Notes under the pieces: generated by a model
Database searches by the model: none
Seen by the model: only the letters and a program-made list of their open reading frames with translations
Told to the model about the DNA's origin: nothing
Made by a program: the position numbers and the translations under genes
NCBI RefSeq assembly: GCF_901827205.1
Contig: NZ_LR594675.1
Span: forward strand, 558,001 to 622,000
Length of the DNA: 64,000 nucleotides
Direction: 5' to 3'
From: Variovorax sp. PBS-H4
GTDB lineage: Bacteria; Pseudomonadota; Gammaproteobacteria; Burkholderiales; Burkholderiaceae_C
Shown: piece after piece, positions 7,512 through 15,488 of the stretch
How positions within the stretch are numbered: position 1 is the stretch's first letter
Layout: each line of letters opens with the position of its first letter

Positions 7512-8390
7512 TCAGGCGTGGACCGGCGCCAGGCTGCGCCTGGACAGCGCGCTCGCCGTGTCCACGATGAAGACCAGCACGAACATGGCGCCGATCACCG
7601 TCGCCGACTGCGGCTGCTGGAACAGCGAGAGATGAAAGTACAGCATCTGCCCCAATCCGCCGGCGCCGACGAAGCCGAGCACGGCCGCCATGCGGATGTT
7701 CATCTCCCAACGGTACAGCGCATAGGCGAGCCATTGAGGCCACGCGAGCGGCAAGCTGCCGTAGGCGAAGGCCGCGACCGCGCCGCTGCCGGCTTCGCGC
7801 AGCGCCCGCTCGGGCGTGGGCGGCACGTTCTCCAGCGTCTCGCCGAAGAGACGGCCGAACACGCCGCTGGTGTGCAGTGCCAGGGCCAGCACGCCGGCGA
7901 ACGGGCCGAGCCCGGCCGCCAGCACCATCAGCGCCGCCCACACCAGCTCGGGCACGCTGCGCAGCAGGTTCAGCACGAAGCGGGAGGCCTGGCGCAACGC
8001 CGGACCGAAGCGGCCCGAGGCGGGCAGCGCCAGCGCTGCACCCGCCAGCATCGCGAGCAGCGTGCCCAGCGCCGAGACCGCCAGCGTCTGCAGCGCGCCC
8101 CAGGCGGTCTTGGCGAGGAAGCCGGGTGACAGGTCCGGGGGAAAGAACTCGGCCACGAACTTCGCCATCGCGGCCAGCGACTCGTGTGCCACGAGTTCGC
8201 GAAAGTCGATGCCGAGATAGAGGAAGCTGGCAATCACCGCGGCGAGGATCGTGGCCGTGGCCAGCACACACCCGAGGCAGGGGCCGGCGGCGCGGGCGCG
8301 TTCAGTGGCTGTCGGGCGCATGGAACTCACCGGAGTACCTGCGCCTTCGGCTGCGGTGCTGTTCGCCTTCGGAGCGGCCGTGCGGCTCAT
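7512..8390 (-). CDS. ABC importer permease 2 (PhnE-like; selenate-type transporter)
   Basis: A 292-residue inner-membrane permease with about six hydrophobic segments and the binding-protein-dependent EAA loop (EAGSGAVAAFAYGSLPLAWPQWLAY). It is a paralogue of the gene upstream, sharing RSVPELVWA, the EAGSG motif and VLGFVGAGGLGQ. The ATG overlaps the upstream stop (ATGA). Its first about 21 residues, MSRTAAPKANSTAAEGAGTP, come from a dispersed repeat also found at 44734, so the ancestral start was probably a later Met such as MRPTATERARAA. It belongs to an operon with binding protein, ATPase and first permease, downstream of senA. Confidence 0.9.
   Translation of the reverse strand: MSRTAAPKANSTAAEGAGTPVSSMRPTATERARAAGPCLGCVLATATILAAVIASFLYLGIDFRELVAHESLAAMAKFVAEFFPPDLSPGFLAKTAWGALQTLAVSALGTLLAMLAGAALALPASGRFGPALRQASRFVLNLLRSVPELVWAALMVLAAGLGPFAGVLALALHTSGVFGRLFGETLENVPPTPERALREAGSGAVAAFAYGSLPLAWPQWLAYALYRWEMNIRMAAVLGFVGAGGLGQMLYFHLSLFQQPQSATVIGAMFVLVFIVDTASALSRRSLAPVHA
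8327..8390 (-). repeat. 64-bp dispersed repeat encoding MSRTAAPKANSTAA, copy 1
   Basis: Matches the segment at 44734-44797 at 59 of 64 positions. In both places it begins with ATGA, which is simultaneously the stop of the upstream gene and the start of the downstream gene, and it is translated as the downstream N-terminus. The recipients are unrelated (a permease and a DUF2783 protein), so the similarity reflects a mobile or dispersed DNA motif and not protein homology. Confidence 0.85.
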
Positions 8391-9223
8391 GCCAGCCACC
8401 TTCGCAGGCCCGCACTCAAGGCATCGGCCATCAGGACCAGCAGCAGGAACACGATCAAGATGCTGCAGGCCTCGCCACCGTTGAGCATCTTCATCGACTG
8501 GTCCATCAGCTGGCCCAGCCCGCCGGCGCCGACGAAGCCCATCACGACCGAGGCACGCACCGCGCACTCCCAGCGGTAGACGGTGTAGGAGGCCAGCTCC
8601 TGCGCCGCGCCCGGCAGGAGGCCGTAGCACAGCGCGGCGATGCGCCCGCTGCCGGCCTCGAGCAGCGCGCGGGCGGGCCGCGTGTCGCCCGATTCGAGGA
8701 TCTCCGCGTAGACCTTGCCGAGCATGCCGCCGTAGGTGATCGCAAGCGCCAGCACGCCCGCCGCGGGGCCCAGGCCGAAGGCGCGCACCAGGAGCAGCGC
8801 CCATACCAGTTCCGGGATTGCGCGCAGCACGGTGAGCAGGCCGCGCGCCGCCGTCCGGATGCCCGCGCCGCGCCATCGGCCAGGGCCGGGCCCGATGCGC
8901 GAGATCGACAACGAGCGCGTCACCACGAAGGCCAGTGGCACTGCGACCACAAAAGCGAGTGCGACGCCCGCGGTCGCCATCGCGAGGGTTTCCAGCGTCG
9001 CGCGCGCCAGCAGGCCGAGAAATTCTGCATTGAGCGCCGGCGGCAGGAAGCCCGCCAGGAAGGCGCCCATCACCCGCAGGCTGCCGGGCGCCAGCAGCGC
9101 CTGGGGCTTGAATTCGGCAACGACGAGCATCGGCCACAGCACCACCAGCGCCAGCAACAGTGCGCCCAGCCGGCGGCGCGCGAGCGAATCGCGCAAGGGC
9201 GGCGGACGCTGCAACGCGCTCAT
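8387..9223 (-). CDS. ABC importer permease 1 (PhnE-like; selenate-type transporter)
   Basis: A 278-residue inner-membrane permease with several hydrophobic helices and the EAA loop EAGSGRIAALCYGLLPGAAQELASY followed by MGFVGAGGLGQ. It starts at the ATG at 9223, overlapping the ATPase stop by 4 bp, and ends by overlapping the second permease by 4 bp, so translation is tightly coupled. Similarity is to PhnE, but the family also includes importers associated with selenium genes; the senA gene upstream supports selenium oxyanion as substrate. Confidence 0.9.
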   Translation of the reverse strand: MSALQRPPPLRDSLARRRLGALLLALVVLWPMLVVAEFKPQALLAPGSLRVMGAFLAGFLPPALNAEFLGLLARATLETLAMATAGVALAFVVAVPLAFVVTRSLSISRIGPGPGRWRGAGIRTAARGLLTVLRAIPELVWALLLVRAFGLGPAAGVLALAITYGGMLGKVYAEILESGDTRPARALLEAGSGRIAALCYGLLPGAAQELASYTVYRWECAVRASVVMGFVGAGGLGQLMDQSMKMLNGGEACSILIVFLLLVLMADALSAGLRRWLA

Positions 9224-10050
9224 CGGCAGACGACGGTCCGTGCAGGTGCGCGGCGCTCTTCGAGCACGAAGCCCGGCGCCTGCGTCGGCAGCGCGCTGCC
9301 CTCGGTCGCATAGAGCTCCTGCAGCATCGTGCGGCTGACGGCGACGGCCGGCGCATCGAAGACCACAACGCCCGCCCGCAGGCCGACGATGCGGTCGAAC
9401 CACTTCAGGGCCAGGTCGACCGCGTGCAAGGAGGCGATCAGCGTCGCCCCGGTGGACCGGCTCTGCGCGATCAGCTCGCCCACCGCGAGGTCGGCCAGCG
9501 CCGGGTCGAGCGCCGACACCGGCTCGTCGGCCAGCAGCAGCTCGGGCGCCTGGTAGAGCACGCGCGCCATGCCGACGCGCTGCAACTGGCCGCCGGAGAG
9601 CCGGTCGCAGCGGTCGAACAGCCGGTCGGCCAGGTCCAGCCGCGCCAGCGCGGCCTGCGCGCCGGCGATGTCGCGCGGCACCAGCAGCGAAGCCAGGGCG
9701 TGCGGGCCCGACCACGCGCCCAGTCGCCCGGCCAGCACCGCCGTGATCACGCGCAGCCGCGGCGGAATTGGCGGCGCCTGGTGGATCAACCCGATGCGCG
9801 CGCGCAGCGCCTTCAGCGGCCGGGCGCGCAGCTGCCAGGGCCGCGCGCCCAGCAGCTCGACGCGCCCCTCGCCGGCGCGCAGTGCGCAGGCGGCGATGCG
9901 CAGCAGGCTGGTCTTGCCGGCCCCCGAGGGGCCGATGATGGCAACGCGCGCACCCGGCGGCACCCGCAGCGTGACCCCTTGCAGCGCGCGCTGGCCATTG
10001 GCATGGACCAGGCCGACATCCTCCAGCGCCAGCGCGGCTTCGGCAATCAA
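9220..10050 (-). CDS. ABC importer ATPase (PhnC-like; selenate-type transporter)
   Basis: A 276-residue nucleotide-binding subunit with Walker A GPSGAGKT (residues 40-47), Q-loop HQAPP, signature LSGGQ (151-155), Walker B LLLADEP and a switch His in SLHAVD. The start appears to be TTG at 10050, as no in-frame ATG or GTG lies nearby and conservation begins at once. It lies 14 bp after the binding-protein gene and overlaps permease 1. It powers the two downstream permeases. Confidence 0.93.
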   Translation of the reverse strand: MIAEAALALEDVGLVHANGQRALQGVTLRVPPGARVAIIGPSGAGKTSLLRIAACALRAGEGRVELLGARPWQLRARPLKALRARIGLIHQAPPIPPRLRVITAVLAGRLGAWSGPHALASLLVPRDIAGAQAALARLDLADRLFDRCDRLSGGQLQRVGMARVLYQAPELLLADEPVSALDPALADLAVGELIAQSRSTGATLIASLHAVDLALKWFDRIVGLRAGVVVFDAPAVAVSRTMLQELYATEGSALPTQAPGFVLEERRAPARTVVCR

Positions 10051-10064
10051 CGGCGCGTCCCCGG

Positions 10065-10940
10065 CTATTTGATGAGACCCGCCGAGCGCGCCGCCGCCTC
10101 AATGCTGTCGTAGTTCGAGGCCTTGGTCGGAACGAACTTCGAGGCGCGCTGCAGCGACAGGATCTCCTGGTGCGCGGGGTTGGCCGCATCCAGCTTGAGG
10201 AAGGCGTCGGTGAGCTTCTTCTGGACGGCCGGGTCGAGCCCGGGCCGTGCCGTCCAGTTGTAGTCGTAGTAGGGCGCCGTGGTAGCCAGCACGCGCACCT
10301 TGGCTGCGTTGGGGTTCTTCGCCTCGACGAGTTTGTCCCAGACCGAGGCGTTGAGCACTCCGGCCTCGGCCCGGCCTGCCGCGACGAAGGCCACGGTGGC
10401 GTCGTGCGCGCCCGAATAGGCGACGGTCTTGAAATCCTTCTCCGGGTCGATGCCGGCCTGCAGCAGGAAATGGCGCGGCATCAGGCTGCCCGAGGTGGAA
10501 GAGGGCGCACCGAAAGTGAAGGTGGAGCCTTTGAGATCGGCGAGGGTCTTGGCCTTGCTGTCGACAGGCACGATGAACTTGCTGGTGAAGACCTCGTCCT
10601 CGGCGCGCTGCACCAGCGGCACCACGCCGCCCTGGGTGCGCAGCTTCGCCTGCACGAAGGTGAAGCCACCGAGCCACGCCAGGTCGATCTTGTTGTTCGC
10701 CAAACCTTCGACCACGGCCGCGTAGTCGGTCACGGGCGTGAACTGCACGTCGAGGCCGGTTTCCTTCTTCAGGTACTCGCCCAGCGGCTTGAACTTGCGC
10801 TGCAGCTCGGTCGGCGCCTCGTCGGGAATGGCCGAGACGCGCAGCGTGGTCTGGGTCTGCGCATGGGCCGACAGGCCGGCGGCCAGCCCAAGCAGGCAGA
10901 AGAGGGTGGTCTGGAGGAACTGTCGTTTCATGAAGGGCAT
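10065..10940 (-). CDS. Periplasmic binding protein, PhnD-like, putative selenate/selenium oxyanion importer
   Basis: A 291-residue exported solute-binding protein with signal peptide MPFMKRQFLQTTLFCLLGLA...AHA and the PhnD-like body (RVSAIPDEAPTELQRKFKPLGEYLKKETGL, DLAWLGGFTFVQA, FGAPSSTSGSLMPRHFLL). A recognised subfamily of PhnD-like proteins is named putative selenate ABC transporter binding protein because it travels with selenium genes. Here it starts 24 bp after senA ends, on the same strand, and no C-P lyase gene is nearby. Selenium substrate is therefore inferred from context. Phosphonate or phosphite cannot be excluded. Confidence 0.85.
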   Translation of the reverse strand: MPFMKRQFLQTTLFCLLGLAAGLSAHAQTQTTLRVSAIPDEAPTELQRKFKPLGEYLKKETGLDVQFTPVTDYAAVVEGLANNKIDLAWLGGFTFVQAKLRTQGGVVPLVQRAEDEVFTSKFIVPVDSKAKTLADLKGSTFTFGAPSSTSGSLMPRHFLLQAGIDPEKDFKTVAYSGAHDATVAFVAAGRAEAGVLNASVWDKLVEAKNPNAAKVRVLATTAPYYDYNWTARPGLDPAVQKKLTDAFLKLDAANPAHQEILSLQRASKFVPTKASNYDSIEAAARSAGLIK

Positions 10941-10964
10941 CGCCAGTGGAAGGAGGTCCGAAGT

Positions 10965-12146
10965 TTAAGGAGCCGCAGTCCTGAAGCCGGCGAACACGTC
11001 GTTGCGGCCGGGCTGGAAGAAGTTGCGATAGCGCGGATCGTGCAGCCTCGCGTGCGTGGCAAAGGCGCCGCCGCGCAGTTCTCGATGGTCGCCGAACCAA
11101 GGGGCCGAGTAGTCGCGGTAAGGACCGGGCGCGAAGCCGGAGTAGGGCGCGAAGGTGGTGGCGGTCCATTCCCACACGCTGCTTCCCCAGGCAAAGCCGG
11201 GCTGCGTGGCGGCCGCATGCTCCCATTCGGCAGCCGTCGGCAGGCGGCGGCCGGCCCAGCGCGCATAGGCCTCGGCTTCCCAGGCGCTGACATGGATCAC
11301 GGGCTGCCCGGGGTCGAGCGGCAGCCAGCGGTCGAACCAGCGCGTCTCCCATTGCTGCGACAGGCGCCGCCAGCGCGCCGGGTGGCTGCAGGGCTGCGTC
11401 GCGCGCCAGCGCCCGGCCTCGCCGGGCCAGAACGCCGGGTCGTCGTAGCCGCCGGCTTCCACGAAGCGCAGGTATCGGCCTGCCGTGACCGGCGAGGCGT
11501 CGATCTGGCAGGCGTCCAGGCGGACCGGATGCTCGACGAGCTCGTTGTCGAAAGCGAAGCCCACGCGCGCGGTTGGCCAGCCGATGCGAGCCTGCGCCGC
11601 GGGCATTTCGATGGGAGGCGCTTCGGTCATCCGTGGCAGCGCGGCCACGCCTGCAGGCGCGGGATAGCCGAGCGTGGCACGCAGCCAGGCGAAGGCCTCG
11701 CCGTGCATGTCTTCATGGAACAGCGTCAGCCGATGGAAGTACAGGGCCTCGTCACTGCCATCGCATTGCGCCAGCGCGGCCAGGCAGGCCTCGAGCTGCG
11801 CATCGAGCCGCGCGGCGATCTCCTCGCGCGTAGGCAGCGCGGCCGACCAGCGGGCGATGTGGGGAAGCCGAGACGAGTCGAACAGGGCGTCGGGGCCTGC
11901 GATCCGTGCCGGCGCGCCGGCCTGCACATGTCCGTGCGCGTCGACCGAATGCGGACCGCGCAGCACCCAGAACTCGCCGAACCAGGCGAGGTGCGACAGC
12001 TCCCAGGCGACGAGGTTCACGCCCGCGTGGCGAGGCACCTGCCATTGCGCGTCGCTCAGGTCGAAGGTCCAGGCCCGCGTGCGGGCTCGGCATTCCCGCA
12101 GCACGGTTGCGAGCGCTTCGCCGGCGAGGGTGCGCGCGCCGGTCAT
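10965..12146 (-). CDS. senA: SenA, selenoneine synthase (EgtB-like non-heme iron enzyme)
   Basis: Joins a selenosugar to hercynine by an O2- and iron-dependent C-Se bond-forming step, leading to selenoneine. It has 393 residues: an N-terminal DinB-like helical domain (about 10-155) with iron ligands His52 (ELSHLAWF) and the HX3HXE motif HEDMHGE (His144, His148, Glu150), then an FGE/sulfatase-type domain (about 205-390) with VIHVSAWEAEAYARWAGRRLPTAAEWE and GSSVWEWT and terminal NDVFAGFRT. It is EgtB-like, but its place beside senB and selD separates it from ergothioneine EgtB. Divergent from senB by 29 bp and followed by the importer genes. No egtD (hercynine synthase) is in this window. Confidence 0.92.
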   Translation of the reverse strand: MTGARTLAGEALATVLRECRARTRAWTFDLSDAQWQVPRHAGVNLVAWELSHLAWFGEFWVLRGPHSVDAHGHVQAGAPARIAGPDALFDSSRLPHIARWSAALPTREEIAARLDAQLEACLAALAQCDGSDEALYFHRLTLFHEDMHGEAFAWLRATLGYPAPAGVAALPRMTEAPPIEMPAAQARIGWPTARVGFAFDNELVEHPVRLDACQIDASPVTAGRYLRFVEAGGYDDPAFWPGEAGRWRATQPCSHPARWRRLSQQWETRWFDRWLPLDPGQPVIHVSAWEAEAYARWAGRRLPTAAEWEHAAATQPGFAWGSSVWEWTATTFAPYSGFAPGPYRDYSAPWFGDHRELRGGAFATHARLHDPRYRNFFQPGRNDVFAGFRTAAP

Positions 12147-12175
12147 GGCGATGTTGCCCCTGACAGAATGCGCCG
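12147..12175. promoter_or_regulatory. 29-bp divergent sen promoter region
   Basis: Only 29 bp separate the senA and senB start codons. The rightward side has CAGAAT ending 7 nt before the senB ATG, a -10-like hexamer at the spacing expected for a leaderless or very short leader mRNA. Neither start has an evident Shine-Dalgarno in the gap. Any rightward -35 would lie near the senA ATG, so the two directions must share or compete for polymerase. Confidence 0.4.
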
Positions 12176-13138
12176 ATGAAGGAAAAGCCGCACGTCCTGA
12201 TCGTCACGCCCGCGCTGGCAGACGCGAACAACGGCAACTGGCGCACCGCGTCGCGCTGGAGCCGCTTCCTGGAGGCGGTGGCCGAGGTGAAGATCGCCCG
12301 TGGCTGGGACGGCGCGCCTTGCGACGCGATGATCGCGCTGCATGCCCGCCGCTCCGCCGAGGCGATCGCGCGACTGCGTGCGGCGCGCCCCAACTGCCCG
12401 ATCGCGCTGGTCCTGACCGGCACCGACGTGTATCGCGACATTGAAGAGAACGAAGCTGCTCGGCATTCGCTGCAGTGTGCCAGCCAACTCGTGGTGCTGC
12501 AGCCCGATGCGCTCGATCGCCTCGGGCCGGCGGAGCGCACGAAGACCCGCGTCATCCTGCAATCGGCACCCCGGCTGCGCCGCGGCACGGCGGTCCGCAG
12601 CTTCAACCTGGTTGCGGTCGGGCATTTGCGTGATGAGAAGGACCCGCTCACGCTGATGGGGGCGGCGCGCCGCTTGCCCGCGCACACGCCGATCCGCATC
12701 GTGCACATTGGGGAGGCGCTGGCGCCCGAACTCGGCGAGGCCGCACGCCGCACCATGGCCGAATGCCCGCACTACCGCTGGCTCGGCGGGCTCCCGCCCG
12801 ACGCCGCGCGGCGCTGGATCGCGCGCGCCCGTGCGCTGGTGCACATGAGCCGGATGGAAGGCGGTGCTCAGGTGGTCATCGAGGCCGTGCGTGCGGGGGT
12901 GCCGGTGCTGGCCAGCCGCATCGGCGGCAACCTGGGGCTGCTGGGCACGGACTATGAAGGCTACTTTCCCGCTGGCGACGACGCGGCGCTGGCGGCGCTG
13001 ATGGAACGCTTCGCGGCCGAGGCCGCCTTCGCGGCGCGCCTGAAGGCGCAGTGCGCACCGCGCGAGTCGCTCTTCACCACTTCGGCCGAACGTGCAAGCG
13101 TGCGGCGTCTGCTGCGAGACCTGCTCGCACCACCATAA
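12176..13138 (+). CDS. senB: SenB, selenosugar synthase (GT4-type glycosyltransferase)
   Basis: Uses selenophosphate and a UDP-sugar to make a 1-seleno-sugar, the selenium donor for SenA; this role is known for the family. It has 320 residues with a GT-B fold: the N-terminal domain starts HVLIVTPALADANNGNWRTASRW, and the C-terminal nucleotide-sugar domain carries the E-X7-E motif MEGGAQVVIEAVRAG (Glu228, Glu236). LTGTDVYRDI (about 80-89) is typical of this odd glycosyltransferase group. No signal or TM segment. It is followed 27 bp later by senC. Confidence 0.92.
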   Translation: MKEKPHVLIVTPALADANNGNWRTASRWSRFLEAVAEVKIARGWDGAPCDAMIALHARRSAEAIARLRAARPNCPIALVLTGTDVYRDIEENEAARHSLQCASQLVVLQPDALDRLGPAERTKTRVILQSAPRLRRGTAVRSFNLVAVGHLRDEKDPLTLMGAARRLPAHTPIRIVHIGEALAPELGEAARRTMAECPHYRWLGGLPPDAARRWIARARALVHMSRMEGGAQVVIEAVRAGVPVLASRIGGNLGLLGTDYEGYFPAGDDAALAALMERFAAEAAFAARLKAQCAPRESLFTTSAERASVRRLLRDLLAPP

Positions 13139-13165
13139 TCGGCCAGACCTGGAAAGCGAGACACC

Positions 13166-14227
13166 ATGAACGATCGAATCACCGCCCCGGCCATCCGTCT
13201 CACCAGCTTCTCCCACGGCGGCGGCTGCGGCTGCAAGATCGCCCCGGGCGTGCTGTCGGAGATCCTGCGAAGCAGCGGCAGCGGCATCATCCCGCCCGAG
13301 CTGCTGGTCGGCATCGAAACCGCCGACGACGCTGCGGTCTACCAGCTCAACGACGAGCAGGCGCTGATCGCCACCACCGACTTCTTCATGCCGATCGTCG
13401 ACGACCCCTTCGACTTCGGCCGCATCGCTGCGACCAATGCCATCAGCGATGTCTACGCCATGGGCGGCACGCCGATCATGGCGCTCGCGCTGGTGGCGAT
13501 GCCCGTCAACCAGCTGCCGCTGGAGGTCATCGGCGCGGTGGTGCGCGGAGGCCAGGCGGTGTGCCGCGAAGCCGGCATCCCGATCGCGGGTGGCCACACG
13601 ATCGACTCGGTCGAGCCGATCTACGGGCTGGTGGTCATGGGGCTCGTGCATCCGAAACGTCTCAAGCGCAATGCCGATGCGAAGGCCGGCGACGTGCTGG
13701 TGCTCGGCAAGCCGCTCGGCGTCGGGGTGCTGTCGGCCGCGCTCAAGAAGGAGAAGCTCGACGCCGAGGGCTATGCGCAACTGGTGGCCAACACCACGCG
13801 GCTCAACAAGCCCGGCATCGCGTTGGCGGCGCTCGACGGTGTGCACGCACTGACCGACGTCACGGGCTTCGGCCTGGCGGGCCACACGCTGGAGATGGCG
13901 CGCGGCGCCGGGCTGCAGGCGGTCGTCGACTGGCCTCAGGTGCCCCTGCTGCCCGGTGTCGCCGAGATGGCGGCCCAAGGCTTCGTCACCGGCGCCTCGG
14001 GCCGCAACTGGGCCGGCTATGGCGCCGAGGTGCGGCTCGATGCCGCGCTGCCGCCGGTGGCGCAGGACCTGTTGAGCGACCCGCAGACCTCGGGCGGGCT
14101 GCTCGTGAGCTGTGCGCCGGACAGCGTGCCGCAGGTGCTGGCGCTGTTCCATGAACAGGGTTTCGAGGCCGCCTGCGTGATCGGCCGCATGGAGGCCGGG
14201 GCCCCTGGCTTGCGCGTCAACGCTTAG
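13166..14227 (+). CDS. senC: SenC/SelD, selenide water dikinase
   Basis: Makes selenophosphate from selenide and ATP. It has 353 residues with catalytic SHGGGCGCKIAP (Cys21, Cys23, Lys24; Cys, not selenocysteine, at the active position), ATP/Mg residues in ETADDAAVY and TDFFMPIVDDPFDFGRIAATNAISDVYAMGG, and the C-terminal DPQTSGGLL. It is co-directional with senB at 27 bp, and in this cluster supplies SenB. It could also feed selenocysteine or selenouridine synthesis, but no selA, selB or mnmH gene is in the window. Confidence 0.95.
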   Translation: MNDRITAPAIRLTSFSHGGGCGCKIAPGVLSEILRSSGSGIIPPELLVGIETADDAAVYQLNDEQALIATTDFFMPIVDDPFDFGRIAATNAISDVYAMGGTPIMALALVAMPVNQLPLEVIGAVVRGGQAVCREAGIPIAGGHTIDSVEPIYGLVVMGLVHPKRLKRNADAKAGDVLVLGKPLGVGVLSAALKKEKLDAEGYAQLVANTTRLNKPGIALAALDGVHALTDVTGFGLAGHTLEMARGAGLQAVVDWPQVPLLPGVAEMAAQGFVTGASGRNWAGYGAEVRLDAALPPVAQDLLSDPQTSGGLLVSCAPDSVPQVLALFHEQGFEAACVIGRMEAGAPGLRVNA

Positions 14228-14389
14228 CGAAATCTGGGGCAGTTGGCCTAACTATCCGACGCTTCTAGTTTTTCAGGCCTAGGGCTTCGCGAAGAAGATG
14301 CGGGCATCGCGTCGGAAACATGCCGCGAACGATGGCGGGATCGGTTCCCGGCCTCATGTGTCCCATCCCACTTCAAGGAAATCATCACC

Positions 14390-14941
14390 ATGTCCACGCA
14401 AAACTTCTCCAGCGCCGCCGTCCACGTGGTCGGGCAGTACAACGATGCCGGCAAGACGCTGGTCGGCGCCTACCGTGCCGGCGCCCATCGCCTGCTGAAC
14501 GGCGCCGCTTCGCGCACCAGCGGTTTCCTCGACGCCCGCCAGCTGCCGCTGGTGAGCGAGACGATGAAGGCCCGCCTGATCGGTGCGCAGGAGAAGGTCA
14601 ACGGCTTCCTGGCCAACCGTCTCGACATCGACACCGGTCGCGTCGTCTCAGTGATGGACCGCATCGCCGGCACCACCCAAAGCGGCATCGAATCGGCCGC
14701 CAACGCCGCCGCCCGCATCGAATCGCCGTTCGGCAGCGCTGTGCTGCAGGCCCTGGGCAACCTGCATCAGCCGATCGCCGCCGTCTCTGTGCAGATCGCC
14801 GAGCGCATCTCTGCCGGTGCCAGGCAGATCGAAAGCCGCGTGGCGGGCACGTCCGACGAGGCGATGCCGGTCAAGACTGTGAAGGCCAAGGCCCGCACGG
14901 CCGCGCGCCGCCCGGTGCGCACTGCACGCAAGGCCGCCTGA
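14390..14941 (+). CDS. Phasin-like hypothetical protein with basic tail
   Basis: A 183-residue, signal-less, mostly helical protein rich in Ala/Ser, with amphipathic segments (NAAARIESPFGSAVLQALGNL) and a Lys/Arg/Ala tail from about residue 160 (AKARTAARRPVRTARKAA). It has no catalytic motif. Its tail and its position immediately before a PhaF/PhaI-like granule protein suggest a polyhydroxyalkanoate-granule or nucleoid-associated role. This is inference only. The ATG follows CAAGGAAATCATCACC, a fair ribosome site. Confidence 0.6.
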   Translation: MSTQNFSSAAVHVVGQYNDAGKTLVGAYRAGAHRLLNGAASRTSGFLDARQLPLVSETMKARLIGAQEKVNGFLANRLDIDTGRVVSVMDRIAGTTQSGIESAANAAARIESPFGSAVLQALGNLHQPIAAVSVQIAERISAGARQIESRVAGTSDEAMPVKTVKAKARTAARRPVRTARKAA

Positions 14942-14993
14942 GCGCTGGCGCACGGCCGGCCACCTTTACGATCGACCTGTCCTGGAGCAACGC

Positions 14994-15473
14994 ATGGCGA
15001 CTCGCCGCGATGAAACCGTCAGCGTGAAGAAGAAGGCGGCTGCGGCCGGCAAGAAGATGCTCCCCGCGAAGAAGACGGGCAAGCCGGCAGCGCCGCGCAA
15101 GAAGGCACCGCCGGCGAAGAAGGTGGCGACCGTCAAGAAGGCATCGCAACAAGGCAAGCAGGCCGGCGCGCAAGGCCTGCTGCGTGCCGGCCTCAAGGCC
15201 TTGGGCAACGTGCGCGACGACGTCGTCAAGCGCCAGACCAATGTCATCGAGAGCCTGCTCGGCATCGGCCAGCCCAAGGGCGACGGCGCGCCCCGTGGCT
15301 TCGCGCTCGAGAGCTTCGGGATCCGCAAGTTCGAGGATGTGTTCGACCAGCGCGTCGCCACCGCGCTGCAGCGGCTCGGCATGCCGACGGCGCAGGAGGT
15401 CCAGGAACTGCGCGAGCAGATCAAGCGCCTGCTCGAACACCTGGACCGCATCGAATCCGGCCGCAAGCGCTGA
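14994..15473 (+). CDS. PHA granule-associated protein (PhaF/PhaI-like phasin)
   Basis: A 159-residue two-part protein. Residues 1-60 are a histone-like Lys/Ala/Pro region (KKKAAAAGKKMLPAKKTG and further AKK repeats). Residues about 62-150 are a phasin-like helical and coiled-coil domain (GLLRAGLKALGNVRDDVVKRQTNVIESLLG ... EVQELREQIKRLLEHLDRIE). In Pseudomonas PhaF the order is the reverse, phasin first and AKP repeats last. Such proteins coat PHA granules and tether them to DNA for even partition. It lies upstream of a PhaD-like regulator. Confidence 0.75.
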   Translation: MATRRDETVSVKKKAAAAGKKMLPAKKTGKPAAPRKKAPPAKKVATVKKASQQGKQAGAQGLLRAGLKALGNVRDDVVKRQTNVIESLLGIGQPKGDGAPRGFALESFGIRKFEDVFDQRVATALQRLGMPTAQEVQELREQIKRLLEHLDRIESGRKR

Positions 15474-15488
15474 CAACCCGCCCAGACC

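Noticed and set aside
7512..10940. Reading the ABC genes as a phosphonate importer (phnCDE)
   Set aside because: Similarity to PhnCDE is real, but no C-P lyase or phosphonate gene is near and the genes follow senA directly. Selenium was preferred, with phosphonate kept as an alternative.
12143..14152. Long antisense open frame across senB-senC
   Set aside because: GC-rich DNA leaves long open complementary frames; the composition is biased and no domain is recognisable, while the + strand genes have clear catalytic motifs.
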